A DNA stretch of 49,099 nt from Methylophaga thalassica (GCA_011052985.1 DRHY01000082.1:1-49099), one strand, 5' to 3'. Shown: positions 37,106 to 46,431, counted from the stretch's first letter. Made by a program: numbers and translations. The notes: a model not told the origin generated them from the letters alone.

Positions 37106-38455
37106 TTAGTGATGACTATGAGTAGCTTCTGTCTGCTCAACTTTTTTTAGGAAAAAATACTCCACAAGCCAGATCACTGCCATCACTGCAAGAGCAACCC
37201 ATATTACTAACGGGTCGCTCTGCCATTTACTTGCTCCAAACCCAGCAAGCAACAGCATATTCAGACAGATAGCGAGAGAAGGGATAACTGGATTCGCCTG
37301 AATATCATTGCGTAAATGTTTTAAGACGCCCCAATGAATGGCGGTATCCATAACGAGATAAAAGATAATGCCAAGCGAGGCAATACGGCTCAGGTCAAAG
37401 AACACTGTCAAGACTAGCCCCAGTAAAACGGTATAGACAAGCGTATGTTTTTGGATACTGCCTGGCATACCAAAATGGCTATGAGGCACTAATCTCATTT
37501 CAGTCAACATTGCCAGCATACGAGACACTGCAAACACACTCGCCATTAAACCACCTGCTGTGGCGACAATAGCGATTATTACTGTAAACCAGACACCAAC
37601 ATTGCCGGCTGCCGGTCTGGCTGCCGCAGCGAGAGAATAGTCTCTTGCCTCGATAATTTCACTAATAGAGAGGTTTCCGGCCACAGACCAGCCAACGAGT
37701 GCATAGATGACGATACAGGACGCAATTGAAATAATGATGGCTCGGCTTATATTCAATCGAGGGTTGATCACCTCTGAGCCACTATTGGTAATAGTAGTAA
37801 AACCCTTGAATGCCAATACACCTAGAGCGGTTGCAGCAATAAAAGCGGTCCAGTCGTTTTCTGCTGCAACAAGACTGATTTCAGATTCCAGTGTCTGACC
37901 TGAGCTCACCATCAAATAAATGCCTAATACACCAAACACCAGGATGCCAGCTATCTTGACTAAGCCTAGAAAATAGGCTGTACCTTGTATATAACGGTTG
38001 CTGGTCAGGTTGACCGCAAATATGCCAGCTATCAGGAAGGCTCCCAAAGTTGGCACCCAGAATGCTGTTTGCTCAACATCAAATAACTGCATTGTATAAC
38101 TGCCGAAAGTTCTTGCCAGAAAGCTTTGAGCAATGACCATGGAAACATACATCAACAAAGCATGAAATGCGGTCGATAATGAGTGACCATACATTTTATG
38201 AAGATACATGCCGATCCCCCCAGCCGAGGGATATTTATTGGAGACTTTAATGTAAGAGTAAGCACTGAAACTGACTACAATGGCCGCCGCCAAAAATGCG
38301 AACGGAAAAGCAGACCCGACGAGTTCTGCCATTTGTCCCGTTAAAGAGAAAATACCGGCACCAATCATAACGCCGGTTCCTAATGCTATTGTGCCTAGTA
38401 GTGAAAGACTGTTCTTTTGATAATGCGTTGTATGATCTTCTTGCTGCTCTTGCAT
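37106..38455 (-). CDS. APC-family amino-acid permease-like transporter
   Basis: About 449 aa and twelve membrane helices. The first helix carries the APC signature TIALGTGVMIGAGIFSLTGQ, with helix 6 GVLAFKGFTTITNSGSEV. The tail is His-containing (ATHSHH). APC proteins of this type follow copAB in several copper islands; the substrate is unknown. TTG at 38458 is in frame, but ATG 38455, with AGGAG 6 bases before it, is preferred. It lies 44 bases behind copB and is followed closely by the cytochrome c gene. Confidence 0.82.
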   Translation of the reverse strand: MQEQQEDHTTHYQKNSLSLLGTIALGTGVMIGAGIFSLTGQMAELVGSAFPFAFLAAAIVVSFSAYSYIKVSNKYPSAGGIGMYLHKMYGHSLSTAFHALLMYVSMVIAQSFLARTFGSYTMQLFDVEQTAFWVPTLGAFLIAGIFAVNLTSNRYIQGTAYFLGLVKIAGILVFGVLGIYLMVSSGQTLESEISLVAAENDWTAFIAATALGVLAFKGFTTITNSGSEVINPRLNISRAIIISIASCIVIYALVGWSVAGNLSISEIIEARDYSLAAAARPAAGNVGVWFTVIIAIVATAGGLMASVFAVSRMLAMLTEMRLVPHSHFGMPGSIQKHTLVYTVLLGLVLTVFFDLSRIASLGIIFYLVMDTAIHWGVLKHLRNDIQANPVIPSLAICLNMLLLAGFGASKWQSDPLVIWVALAVMAVIWLVEYFFLKKVEQTEATHSHH

Positions 38456-38499
38456 CAACTACTCCTTTTCAATCTTCAACGTAACTCGTGAGCCACGAT

Positions 38500-39249
38500 T
38501 TAAAACCACATACGTACCCCAATCACCATGCCAAATTCAGAATCGTCTTTACCTCGTGCCGCTTCTAAATCCGCCGTCTTTGCAAAAGACTGCCGCCAAT
38601 AGGCTCCTATATAGGGAGCAAATTCGCGGCTGAGTTCATAACGGTAACGAAGCCCCAACGTCATACTATTGAACCCTCGTGGCCGGTCATAGTCGAGTGC
38701 ATCTGTCAAAGCGGCTGCAACTTCCAACCTGGGCTGCAGATAGGAAACCTGAGTGAGGCGTAAATCATATTCAGCCTCCAAGCTCGCTGCTATATCGCCA
38801 TCTTCATTAACCGTTAAGGACTGATCTATTTCAAAGCGATAGGGGGCTAAACCGAATAAACTAAATACAGCGTAATGCTCACGGTTCACATCCGAGTCTA
38901 GAGATCCCCGAAGACCAAGCCCTGCTTGAAATTCCCAGAAAGGGGCTATCAAATGACTGGCGAGCACTTCAGCACTTTCTAGCTCACTAGGCTCACCATC
39001 ATTTAACTGGTTTTCTCCTTCGGTTTTGATATAGAGGCGTTTTTCATCCCCCCCATACCAGCCGATGGCATCCCAGGTGACAACATTGTCGCCATTGTCA
39101 GTTTGACTGATTTCCAATCTATCGATCATGAGCTGCCCTGTCAGCGATGTTTTCATCGGCTCGGGCCAATCATCCTCAGCATGTTGAGCAGAAACTACAG
39201 AGGCAAAGCCCAGTAATAATAATCCGGTGAGTGTTTTTACTCGTTTCAT
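38500..39249 (-). CDS. copB: Copper resistance outer-membrane protein CopB
   Basis: 249 aa. Signal peptide (TGLLLLGFASVVSAQ) and a beta-barrel of CopB/PcoB type, with WDAIGWYGGDEKRLYIKTEG, LIAPFWEFQAGLG, YDRPRGFNSMTLGLRYRYEL and the terminal VIGVRMWF. It lacks the Met/His-rich N-terminal repeat of plasmid PcoB, so it is a short form. It is an outer-membrane partner of the multicopper oxidase. It starts 12 bases after the copA stop, which is normal copAB coupling. Confidence 0.93.
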   Translation of the reverse strand: MKRVKTLTGLLLLGFASVVSAQHAEDDWPEPMKTSLTGQLMIDRLEISQTDNGDNVVTWDAIGWYGGDEKRLYIKTEGENQLNDGEPSELESAEVLASHLIAPFWEFQAGLGLRGSLDSDVNREHYAVFSLFGLAPYRFEIDQSLTVNEDGDIAASLEAEYDLRLTQVSYLQPRLEVAAALTDALDYDRPRGFNSMTLGLRYRYELSREFAPYIGAYWRQSFAKTADLEAARGKDDSEFGMVIGVRMWF

Positions 39250-39261
39250 TTAAACACCTAT

Positions 39262-41055
39262 TCAAACAACTGATACAACACGGAACATACCGGCTTTCAT
39301 GTGGTAAAGCAGGTGACAATGAAATGCCCAGCTTCCCGGGGCATCAGCACTTATCTGTAAAGAGACTACTTCGCTTGGCTTGAGACTAATCGTATGTTTC
39401 CGTGGCCGAGGATATTGCCCATTTTCAAGCTCCATCCACATACCATGTAAGTGAATAGGGTGATCCATCATCGTATCGTTAACTAAAACTAGCCTGAGTC
39501 GTTCACCATGATGAAATTCAACAGGGCCATCGACTTCACTGAACTTCACACCATCAAAGGACCACATATACCTTTCCATATTGCCGGTAAGGTGTAGTTC
39601 TATTTGGCGTTCTGGCTCTCTTTCATCAGGCCATGGGTGAGCACCAATCAAATCCCCGTAGACCAAAACACGATGATTCACATTTTCAAGACCAATTCCC
39701 GGCTCGTTTAGGCGGCTTGTGGGGTTTTCTGCCAGCATGGCTGCACCAGGACCATGGCCTGCTTTTGTGTGTTTAATGTCTATCACCGGGGCAATGGGCC
39801 GGGTTGCACTGATAGCGTGTTCTTGGTGCTGCATACCGTCCATAGAACCAGACGCCATCTCATGGCCTTTATGGCTCATCGCCATGCTATCCATATTTGT
39901 CGATCCCATACTCCCCATATCATGGTCCATACCCATTCCCATGGCATCCATGCCTCGCTCCGGTGTTGGCCTTAATTCAGGAACGGCAGCTTGCTGTCCC
40001 ATTTCTGTGGCGAGTGTGCCTCGAACATAACCACTACGGTCGATACTCTCAGCAAAAAAGGTATAGGGTTGACTGTCTTTAGGTTGAACGATGACATCGT
40101 AGGTTTCGGCAACGCCAATCCGGAACTCATCAACAGTGACTGGTTTCACTGGTTGTCCATCAGCCGCTACCACGACCATTTCAAGTCCAGGGATTCTGAA
40201 GTCGAAAAAGCTCATGGCAGATCCATTTATGATTCTTAAACGGATCTTTTCCCCGGGCCGGTAAAGTGCTGTCCAATTGGTTTCACTGTCTCTGCCATTC
40301 ATTAGATAGGTATAGAACGAGCCAGTGACATCCAGAATATCTCGCGAACTCATTCGCATTCTGTTCCACATCGAGCGTTGCTTCCAGGTATCAGCTAAAC
40401 CCTGTTTTTTAATATCATCGAACGTATCTGAAAGGGTCCGCTGTTGATAGTTGTAATAGCCTTCTGCAACTTTTAAATTGCGGTATACCGCGTGAGGATC
40501 TTCAAACGTCCAGTCACTCAGTAAAATCACATGTTCACGATCGGCGCCTATATCACCATCAGCGGGCTCGATAACAAGTGGACCAAGGTGACCAACTTGT
40601 TCTTGTAAGCCTGAGTGGCTGTGATACCAATAAGTCCCATTTTGGGTGACATCAAACTCGTAATGAAAGGTTTCTCCGGGCTTAATGCCCGGAAAACTTA
40701 CACCTGGCACACCGTCCATATTTTCAGGGAGAATGATCCCGTGCCAATGAATCGAAGTATCCGTTTTCAGTGCATTCGTGACATTGAGTTGTGCACGCTG
40801 CCCCTCTCGAAGTCGGATAAGTGGACCTGGCATTGAGCCATTAAGCGTGATGGGGAAAGCAGACTTACCCGCCACATTCATCGGTGACTGTTCAATCAAT
40901 AAATCGATGGGGCCGTCACTATGTATAAGCTCACCATAGCTACGCCCTAATGGTGAGGCCCATACAGGTGCTAATCTTGCCAACACTAGTGCAGAGCTCA
41001 GCCCTAAGGCTGATTTTATAAATTTACGACGACTTGACGGTAGAGTCTTCGCCAT
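39262..41055 (-). CDS. copA: Multicopper oxidase CopA/PcoA (TAT-exported)
   Basis: About 597 aa. It oxidises Cu(I) to Cu(II) in the periplasm. A twin-arginine signal (SSRRKFIKSALGLSSALVLA) is followed by cupredoxin domains with the copper sites SIHWHGIILP, YWYHSHSG, HPIHLHGMWM and HCHLLYHMKAGM. A Met-rich stretch, GMDAMGMGMDHDMGSMG and SMAMSHKGHEMA (residues about 365-405), should collect Cu(I). TTG at 41070 is in frame, but ATG 41055 with GGAGA upstream is preferred. The gene follows the small periplasmic protein and precedes copB. It lies divergent from copRS, with a CopR-like box between. Confidence 0.95.
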   Translation of the reverse strand: MAKTLPSSRRKFIKSALGLSSALVLARLAPVWASPLGRSYGELIHSDGPIDLLIEQSPMNVAGKSAFPITLNGSMPGPLIRLREGQRAQLNVTNALKTDTSIHWHGIILPENMDGVPGVSFPGIKPGETFHYEFDVTQNGTYWYHSHSGLQEQVGHLGPLVIEPADGDIGADREHVILLSDWTFEDPHAVYRNLKVAEGYYNYQQRTLSDTFDDIKKQGLADTWKQRSMWNRMRMSSRDILDVTGSFYTYLMNGRDSETNWTALYRPGEKIRLRIINGSAMSFFDFRIPGLEMVVVAADGQPVKPVTVDEFRIGVAETYDVIVQPKDSQPYTFFAESIDRSGYVRGTLATEMGQQAAVPELRPTPERGMDAMGMGMDHDMGSMGSTNMDSMAMSHKGHEMASGSMDGMQHQEHAISATRPIAPVIDIKHTKAGHGPGAAMLAENPTSRLNEPGIGLENVNHRVLVYGDLIGAHPWPDEREPERQIELHLTGNMERYMWSFDGVKFSEVDGPVEFHHGERLRLVLVNDTMMDHPIHLHGMWMELENGQYPRPRKHTISLKPSEVVSLQISADAPGSWAFHCHLLYHMKAGMFRVVSVV

Positions 41056-41096
41056 AGTGGCTATCTCCAAAAAGTTATATACAGTTAAAACGGCGT

Positions 41097-41363
41097 TTAG
41101 TGTTGCTTTGCCTCGGCTTTATTTTCTTGGTGAGGATCAAGTCCCGGCTTTTTATCAGCGTTTTCTTTTGGCAAAGACTGACATTTTTTCAGCATGGCCA
41201 AGGCGACAGGATCATCCATATCCATGTCTGTATGATTCCTATCTAACATCGCATCACAACTGGATTGAGATGACGGGGCATTATGCTTCTCTTGTTCATG
41301 GGCAAGACTATTGAATGATAGAAATAATAAGGCCATGCAGATGGGCGTTGCTTTGTTTATCAC
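41097..41363 (-). CDS. Small exported His/Met-containing protein of the cop operon
   Basis: 88 aa. The signal peptide (PICMALLFLSFNSLAHE) is followed by a short hydrophilic chain with NHTDMDMDDP, two Cys and a tail of charged residues (ENKAEAKQH). It should bind metal in the periplasm. Small proteins of this kind precede copA in several copper operons; no formal family is recognised. It is the first gene of the minus-strand cop operon, 41 bases ahead of copA and downstream of the divergent CopR-like box. Confidence 0.62.
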   Translation of the reverse strand: MINKATPICMALLFLSFNSLAHEQEKHNAPSSQSSCDAMLDRNHTDMDMDDPVALAMLKKCQSLPKENADKKPGLDPHQENKAEAKQH

Positions 41364-41482
41364 CGGCTCATTCCTCGTTCAGATAAGTTTTTCAGTATGT
41401 TTCTACCTCAACCTAGATTGAGGCCTCCATGTTACTACTCGAATGTTAGTGATACCTGTCTGACGTAGACATGACCTGTTGA

Positions 41483-41497
41483 TGACAAAATTGTAAT
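41483..41497 (+). promoter_or_regulatory. Putative CopR/CusR box in the cop/copRS divergent promoter
   Basis: TGACAAAATTGTAAT is an imperfect inverted repeat similar to CusR/CopR boxes. It lies between the divergent copA operon (first gene starts at 41363) and copR (41564), the expected place for autoregulation. A 13/15 match occurs at 16881-16895. Confidence 0.6.
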
Positions 41498-41563
41498 GTG
41501 CATTGAGTCTTGAGCCAGTATGCTGTTTTAGAACAGTCAATAGATTGAAATGGAGTGTGTCCA

Positions 41564-42244
41564 ATGCGTCTACTCGTTGTTGAGGACGAGCGCAAAGCTG
41601 GGGAGTTCATCAGACAAGGCCTGACCGAGGCGGGATTTTTGGTGACCTGGATGTCGAATGGCCTTGATGGTTATCACCAAGCAATGACGGAAACATTTGA
41701 TGTCATCATTCTTGACGTCATGCTGCCAGATATTGATGGCTGGAGAATACTGAAATCACTTCGCGAGGCTGGAAATCAAACACCTGTTATATTTCTAACT
41801 GCTAGAGATAGCGTTACTGACAGGGTGAAGGGCTTAGAATTAGGGGCTGACGACTACCTTGTGAAACCTTTCGCCTTTGTTGAGCTGTTAGCGAGAATAA
41901 GAAGCCTCCTAAGACGTGGTAACAGCACCGCAATTATTGAGGAGCTTAAGGTTGCAGATCTCGTATTAGATATACCTTCAAGGAAAGTGACCCGTGCAGG
42001 TAAAAAAATCACGTTGTCACAAAAGGAGTTTCTGCTATTGGAGCTTTTTATTCGTCGACAGGGTGAAGTGTTGCCTCGCTCAATCATTGCTTCAGAAGTT
42101 TGGGATATGAATTTTGACAGCGATACAAATGTGATAGATGTAGCTGTGAGAAGACTGCGCGCAAAAATTGATGATGAATTTGAGCAGAAGCTGATACACA
42201 CTGTTCGAGGTATGGGCTACAAGCTGGAAGACGAAAGTGAATAA
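41564..42244 (+). CDS. cusR: CopR/CusR-type response regulator
   Basis: 226 aa. The OmpR-family regulator has a receiver domain with the acidic pair in VVEDERKAG, phospho-acceptor Asp in [15 protein letters not shown] (about residue 51), and Lys in [10 protein letters not shown]. The winged-helix output domain contains [38 protein letters not shown] and [11 protein letters not shown]. It should activate the copper genes at the CopR-like boxes. ATG 41564 has GGAG 8 bases before it; the in-frame GTG at 41555 overlaps that site and is rejected. It overlaps copS by 8 bases. Confidence 0.93.
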   Translation: MRLLVVEDERKAGEFIRQGLTEAGFLVTWMSNGLDGYHQAMTETFDVIILDVMLPDIDGWRILKSLREAGNQTPVIFLTARDSVTDRVKGLELGADDYLVKPFAFVELLARIRSLLRRGNSTAIIEELKVADLVLDIPSRKVTRAGKKITLSQKEFLLLELFIRRQGEVLPRSIIASEVWDMNFDSDTNVIDVAVRRLRAKIDDEFEQKLIHTVRGMGYKLEDESE

Positions 42245-43637
42245 ACAAAAAAAAGGTATGCCCATTTCTCTAACACTACGCGTAATGAGTTTCGCTGGCT
42301 TTGCTATCCTGGCTTGCTTATTACTGAGCGGTTTCTTTGTCATCAAATCCGTTGAGCAGCACTTTATTGAGCAGGACTACGATGAACTCAAAATTATTAT
42401 AGAAACTGTTGAGCAGAGGCTTGACAGTATTAATGGCAATTTAAGTCAGGCACCCGACGTCTTATCTCAAGCTATATCGGGTCATCACGGTGTTTATTTT
42501 CAAGTAGAAACACCGCCTGGCACGCACCTTTTTCACTCGAAAGGTGCTGAGTTTTTTTCGGAAATAACACATCCCCAACCAGCTAATCGTATAGATAAAT
42601 CAAACCTAGTCAGTTGGAAAATTGATAGTGAGATTTACCGAGGACTTGTTGTCGACTTCACTATAGAGGGCATCCCGTATCGTGTTATGGCTGCCATGGA
42701 TATGTCATTTCACTTAAGTTTTATCGAGAAGTTTAGAGAAAAAATGTGGTTAATCATGCTTGTCATTAGTGTAGCGACTTTGACTGCGACGTGGTTTGGC
42801 ATTTATCAAGGCCACCGGCCATTAATCCAACTCAGTAGACGAATTAGAAATATACAAACAAACCAGCTGGATGAAAGGATAGCTCCAAACTCATTGCCTA
42901 TTGAATTACGAGAATTAGCTCTATCATTTAATCAAATGTTGCAGCATTTAGAGGATGGGTTTGAACGACTCTCAAACTTCTCTGCCGACATTGCACATGA
43001 ATTGCGAACACCATTGACTAACCTCATCACACAGACGCAAGTAGGGCTCACGCAAGCGCGCCCGATAGATCAATACAAAGAACTGCTTTATTCAAATCTT
43101 GAGGAACAAGAGCGATTAGCTAAAATGGTCAGTGACATGCTCTGGTTAGCGCAAAGCGATAATAAACTTATTCAACCGGCCTCTACGCTTATTGATTTAA
43201 GTTCTGAAATAAAAGACTTGTTTGAATTTTTTGATGCCTTAGCTGCAGAGAGCCAGGTTACGCTTACCTTGGAAGGAGAAGCACCCGCCATACCTGCTGA
43301 TCGAGAACTTCTTAAACGAGCCTTATCAAACCTACTATCAAATGCCATCAGGCATACTCCTTGTGGAGAGAAGATTACAGTCAAGATAGGTCAACATAAA
43401 AACCACAATGTGTACATTGAAATAATCAATCCGGGGGAATACATACCCACTGAACAGCTTTCAAAAATTTTCGATAGGTTTTATCGGGTTGACCCTTCAA
43501 GAAACCGCATTTCTGAAGGGACTGGGTTAGGGTTAGCTATTACCAAGTCTATTATCGAAACTCATGGTGGGCGAATAGCCGTCAAGTCGAACACTGCTCG
43601 CACCACATTTACTGTGTACCTTCCTCTAGCATTGTAG
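42237..43637 (+). CDS. cusS: CopS/CusS-type sensor histidine kinase
   Basis: 466 aa, inner membrane. Helices at about residues 15-35 and 170-190 enclose a periplasmic sensor loop of CusS type. A HAMP linker follows, then the H-box [20 protein letters not shown] (phospho-His), and ATP-binding N-box [12 protein letters not shown] and G-box [20 protein letters not shown]. It senses periplasmic Cu(I)/Ag(I) and phosphorylates the regulator upstream. It starts at GTG 42237 inside the regulator's last codons. It is the last recognisable metal gene of the cargo; the next 160 bases hold only a small remnant. Confidence 0.93.
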   Translation: MNKQKKGMPISLTLRVMSFAGFAILACLLLSGFFVIKSVEQHFIEQDYDELKIIIETVEQRLDSINGNLSQAPDVLSQAISGHHGVYFQVETPPGTHLFHSKGAEFFSEITHPQPANRIDKSNLVSWKIDSEIYRGLVVDFTIEGIPYRVMAAMDMSFHLSFIEKFREKMWLIMLVISVATLTATWFGIYQGHRPLIQLSRRIRNIQTNQLDERIAPNSLPIELRELALSFNQMLQHLEDGFERLSNFSADIAHELRTPLTNLITQTQVGLTQARPIDQYKELLYSNLEEQERLAKMVSDMLWLAQSDNKLIQPASTLIDLSSEIKDLFEFFDALAAESQVTLTLEGEAPAIPADRELLKRALSNLLSNAIRHTPCGEKITVKIGQHKNHNVYIEIINPGEYIPTEQLSKIFDRFYRVDPSRNRISEGTGLGLAITKSIIETHGGRIAVKSNTARTTFTVYLPLAL

Positions 43638-43721
43638 TTACATTTTGTATAATAAGAAAATGTCTACTGTTGTCAGGCCTTACCAAAGTTGCTATTGGGG
43701 TGCCGGTATTTCAATTGGGAA

Positions 43722-43805
43722 ATGGGAGAGGCGTCTGAAAAATTATTCTATGAAACACCAGAGGAATTAGTTGAAGCATATAAACCCGACGATTACTCAA
43801 ACTGA
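43722..43805 (+). other. Short ORF or gene remnant after copS
   Basis: 27 codons from ATG 43722 (MGEASEKLFYETPEELVEAY, then KPDDYSN and TGA). The upstream residues in the same frame (RYFNWE) suggest it may be the end of a longer, now broken gene. Its last 9 bases overlap the 3' end of the HAD-like gene on the other strand. No family is recognised. Confidence 0.3.
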
Positions 43806-44258
43806 AAGAAACCTTTTTAATTCCTCAATCAGTCTCTCAAATTCTCTATCACTCATATCAGGCATTGCATGAGTGTAAGGGTCTAAATACTGATTGACTT
43901 GAATAAGTCGATGTTTTTGCGTCTGCTTAATGTATGGCGGATAGTCATCCAAAATAATGACATTATCGATGTCGTCATCGACGAAGCGTAAATCTTTATG
44001 TTCTCCTACCCATTCGATGTAACGGATTTCTGTAAACCATTTCGGGGCCAATTCGTCTGAGACCAGTTTTCTTGCTATGTCCCTGAACCTTTTTTCATTG
44101 ACGGTCGTAAAAATACAAATGTGTTCATGGCCGAACAGGATTTCACACTCATTCAAAAATGACATTAAGCCAGGTCTTGGAAGCTGGCTTATGGCATTGG
44201 TAATCAATACACCCTCCAAGTCTAAAGCAAGTGTCATGTGGCTCATTACAATTCCCAT
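43797..44258 (-). CDS. HAD-like phosphatase-fold protein
   Basis: 153 aa. The N-terminal motif LALDLEGVLI has the first Asp of HAD enzymes, but the second acidic residue is Glu (DLEG instead of DxDG). Other HAD landmarks are visible: IFTTVNEKRFRD (motif II-like Thr), then FVDDDIDNVIILDDYPPY (acidic motif IV-like). It could be an unusual phosphatase or a non-catalytic relative. ATG 44258 has an AGGAAG leader; Met at 44246 is an alternative. It lies between the metal cargo and the right-hand unknown genes, on the opposite strand to both. Confidence 0.65.
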   Translation of the reverse strand: MGIVMSHMTLALDLEGVLITNAISQLPRPGLMSFLNECEILFGHEHICIFTTVNEKRFRDIARKLVSDELAPKWFTEIRYIEWVGEHKDLRFVDDDIDNVIILDDYPPYIKQTQKHRLIQVNQYLDPYTHAMPDMSDREFERLIEELKRFLSV

Positions 44259-44422
44259 CGCTATTAATCTTCCTGAATCTGTGTAGGAAATAACCCACGT
44301 CAGTTCTAAGAAAACCTTAGTAGCAACTCATTAGGAAAGCTACTCCTCTGCACAAATCGTGCGCAAAATTTTCAGAGTGTAAAAACATGAAAGAACACCT
44401 GTATCGGGGATTTGCAATGAAA

Positions 44423-44434
44423 ACAATAGTTTAC
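44423..44434 (+). promoter_or_regulatory. Half-site like the XRE-linked operator
   Basis: ACAATAGTTTAC, one base different from ACTATAGTTTAC at 46384-46395. It lies 93 bases upstream of the 101-aa gene. The left copy of that gene has the same 12 bases upstream (minus strand, 15002 to 14991). No second arm is seen here. Confidence 0.45.
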
Positions 44435-44526
44435 ATTTTTTAGTTTTGTGTAACTTATAACGTTATGAAATTACATAGAAAAATATAAATTTATGTGTAA
44501 CAACATTACTCTTTGATTAAAAGAGG

Positions 44527-44832
44527 ATGTTGCGCATGATTGATAATCTTCCACCAGGTTCTATCACGATGAGTGGCTGGAATATTTTAGTTATTGAGTA
44601 TCAAGGCAAATTGATAGAGAAATTTCTCGGATATAGCCATGAGGACAACCACTTCAGGCTCAGCTCTCAAGTACTTGAGTATGATCCAGAGACTAACACT
44701 GGCAAGACAGAGTCTGGTTCTAAATATTTTTTCCGCGATAAACCTGGCAGTCTCCATCCTTTAGCTCTGAGCTATTTTGAGCAGATCAGCACCTATGATG
44801 AAGTTAGCGTTCATCTTAAATTTGAGGGATGA
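44527..44832 (+). CDS. Unknown 101-aa protein, right copy
   Basis: Intact paralogue of the protein at 14593. Conserved residues include the start MIDNLPPGSITMSGWN, LVIEYQGKLIEKFLGY, LSSQVLEYDPETNTGKT and GSKYFFRDKPGS. It looks like a small soluble beta-rich domain; no family is recognised. ATG 44527 has AGAGG just ahead. It is followed 7 bases later by the 135-aa gene, the same partner and order as in the left copy, so the two products probably act together. Confidence 0.7.
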   Translation: MLRMIDNLPPGSITMSGWNILVIEYQGKLIEKFLGYSHEDNHFRLSSQVLEYDPETNTGKTESGSKYFFRDKPGSLHPLALSYFEQISTYDEVSVHLKFEG

Positions 44833-44839
44833 ATAAGTA

Positions 44840-45247
44840 ATGCGTAAAGAGCTTGCAGAAAAGATTTATCAGAGGTGCCCGATTATTTATCGCGGTGTTA
44901 ATGATGGTCCGAAAAAAAACTTAATGTGCTTTGGGTTTGAATGCAGTTCAGGTTGGTTTGAAATGATTTTCATGCTATCTGAAGCCGTTGAAAAGTTAGC
45001 CAGAGAAAAACAGCGTCAGGGAATAGATGAAGAAGAGTTACCTATCGTAATTCAGGTTAAAGAAAAATTTGGAGGGTTACGTTTTTACGTTCAAAACTCG
45101 AGTGAAGAAGTCAACGATTTAATAGCTATGGCAGAGCAATCTTCATATGGTATCTGCGAGATATGTGGGGCTGCGGGCGGACTTATGAAAGCAGGACCGG
45201 TAATGATGACGAGATGCCAAAAACATATGAGATCTTTCCAAGATTGA
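44840..45247 (+). CDS. Unknown 135-aa protein with Cys motif
   Basis: Soluble protein, intact counterpart of the broken gene at 14460. It shows KIYQRCPIIYRG, KNLMCFGFECSSGWFEM, a helix rich in Glu and Lys, then VKEKFGGLRFYVQNSS, and a C-terminal Cys set, GICEICGAAGGLMKAG and MTRCQKHM (C-x2-C, later C-x3-H), probably a zinc site. The type is widespread as a hypothetical protein on phages and islands. Function is unknown. It is co-transcribed with the 101-aa gene. Confidence 0.7.
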   Translation: MRKELAEKIYQRCPIIYRGVNDGPKKNLMCFGFECSSGWFEMIFMLSEAVEKLAREKQRQGIDEEELPIVIQVKEKFGGLRFYVQNSSEEVNDLIAMAEQSSYGICEICGAAGGLMKAGPVMMTRCQKHMRSFQD

Positions 45248-45284
45248 TTCCCCCGAAGTCAATACTAGTCTGAGAGTAAGATAA

Positions 45285-45950
45285 ATGAAAAAACAATCGT
45301 ACAAGGAATTTGTTGAAAACAATAAATGGTTCAGAGAGCGGCCACATGACCGTAAAAATTTTCAGACGAAAATATCTCGCGTCGCGAACTCTATTCAATG
45401 TGATGTGGTTCAGGGACCTGCTTTTGATCTATTGAACAGTGATGAGCAAAACCTCATTAGAGAGGCATCTAAGGTTTTAAAGGAATTAAAAGAAAAAATT
45501 CAGCATGCTAATAAGCATGTAGCTTGGCTTGAAGAAAGTAGTAAATATCGGGTGGTTACAGTTCATAGAGAAAAATACAGACAGCTGATTAGTGAGCAAC
45601 TTTTGATTGATGAGGAAACCTACGATGGTTTGCTCAAGGCAACTGTGTTGATTCTTCACCTGAACAGCTTTGACAGCACCGACTCAGTGAAATATGTCAT
45701 GTTATTGGAGGCCAGAATGCGGCCGGGTAAATATAATCGTTCCCCTGAAGAACTGGCGAATTATATACATGACAGATATATCTATGAGATAGATCAGTTC
45801 GCCTATAAGGCATATGACAAAGAGCTGGATGAACTGGATTATGAGCTACTGCACAAACGGCTTGTAATTTCAGATATAACAAAGACTGATGTGTTAAAGC
45901 TATATGAGTCCTTTTTTACTAAAATCTCCAGATACATCAATAGTGGATGA
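45285..45950 (+). CDS. Unknown 221-aa protein
   Basis: Soluble, mostly helical, highly charged. It starts MKKQSYKEFVENNKWFRERP. A helical region follows (LIREASKVLKELKEKIQHAN), then VTVHREKYRQLISEQLLID. No known motif, membrane segment or signal is recognised. It follows the 135-aa gene by 37 bases on the same strand and has AGATAAATG in front, without a strong ribosome site. It may be the third gene of that unit, but the left copy at 14 kb shows no counterpart. Confidence 0.6.
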   Translation: MKKQSYKEFVENNKWFRERPHDRKNFQTKISRVANSIQCDVVQGPAFDLLNSDEQNLIREASKVLKELKEKIQHANKHVAWLEESSKYRVVTVHREKYRQLISEQLLIDEETYDGLLKATVLILHLNSFDSTDSVKYVMLLEARMRPGKYNRSPEELANYIHDRYIYEIDQFAYKAYDKELDELDYELLHKRLVISDITKTDVLKLYESFFTKISRYINSG

Positions 45951-45969
45951 TAGCGACAAGAAAATAACA

Positions 45970-46338
45970 TCAACGGAATCGTTTTTTAGTAATTTCCACA
46001 TCTCTGTCTGAAAAAATACTCTCTACAGTTGCCGCAGACACACTGAATTCGGTATTGCGATGAACAGCCTCTAACTGAAGTTCAGTGCAATATTGAGAAG
46101 CGTATTTCTGAAGCTCTTCATCAGATATTTTGATTTTTGTTAACCCTGTTTTTGCTTGAAGAATCAAAATTACTGCACCTAGGATTGATGTAAGGTCTGC
46201 ATCATCTTGGTTGTTCTCTAATTTATTCGCTTGCTCAAGTAGATACCCAAGCCAATAGTCTCTGAGGTTGCGAGGTAGAGCAGCATCTACGCCCCGCGAA
46301 AGCACGCTTTCTGCGAAATTTTCAAACTGTTTTACCAT
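45970..46338 (-). CDS. Unknown 122-aa protein, divergent from the XRE regulator
   Basis: Soluble helical protein (FENFAESVLSRGVDAALPRN, LRDYWLGYLLEQANKLENNQ, then LGAVILILQAKTGLTKIKIS). No family is recognised. It shares a 93-base divergent promoter with the XRE gene, and a perfect inverted repeat lies between them, so both are probably controlled by that regulator. The arrangement recalls toxin-antitoxin or controller-protein pairs, but the 122-aa sequence does not look like a known toxin. Confidence 0.6.
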   Translation of the reverse strand: MVKQFENFAESVLSRGVDAALPRNLRDYWLGYLLEQANKLENNQDDADLTSILGAVILILQAKTGLTKIKISDEELQKYASQYCTELQLEAVHRNTEFSVSAATVESIFSDRDVEITKKRFR

Positions 46339-46364
46339 TGAAAATCCATCGGTATTGAATGAAT

Positions 46365-46395
46365 GTAAACTATAGTATGTAGAACTATAGTTTAC
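46365..46395. promoter_or_regulatory. Operator-like 12-bp perfect inverted repeat
   Basis: GTAAACTATAGT at 46365-46376 and ACTATAGTTTAC at 46384-46395 are exact complements, separated by 7 bases. It lies midway between the divergent 122-aa and XRE genes, with TATAGT stretches that could also serve as -10 boxes. A single arm with one mismatch occurs upstream of both copies of the 100-aa gene. Confidence 0.7.
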
Positions 46396-46431
46396 AACAT
46401 GGCTATATGATGTCTTTTGTGGAGCTTAACA

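Noticed and set aside
43797-44258. HAD-like protein as a toxin or defence effector
   Set aside because: It has only a general HAD pattern with a changed second acidic residue. No partner gene or defence domain supports that role.
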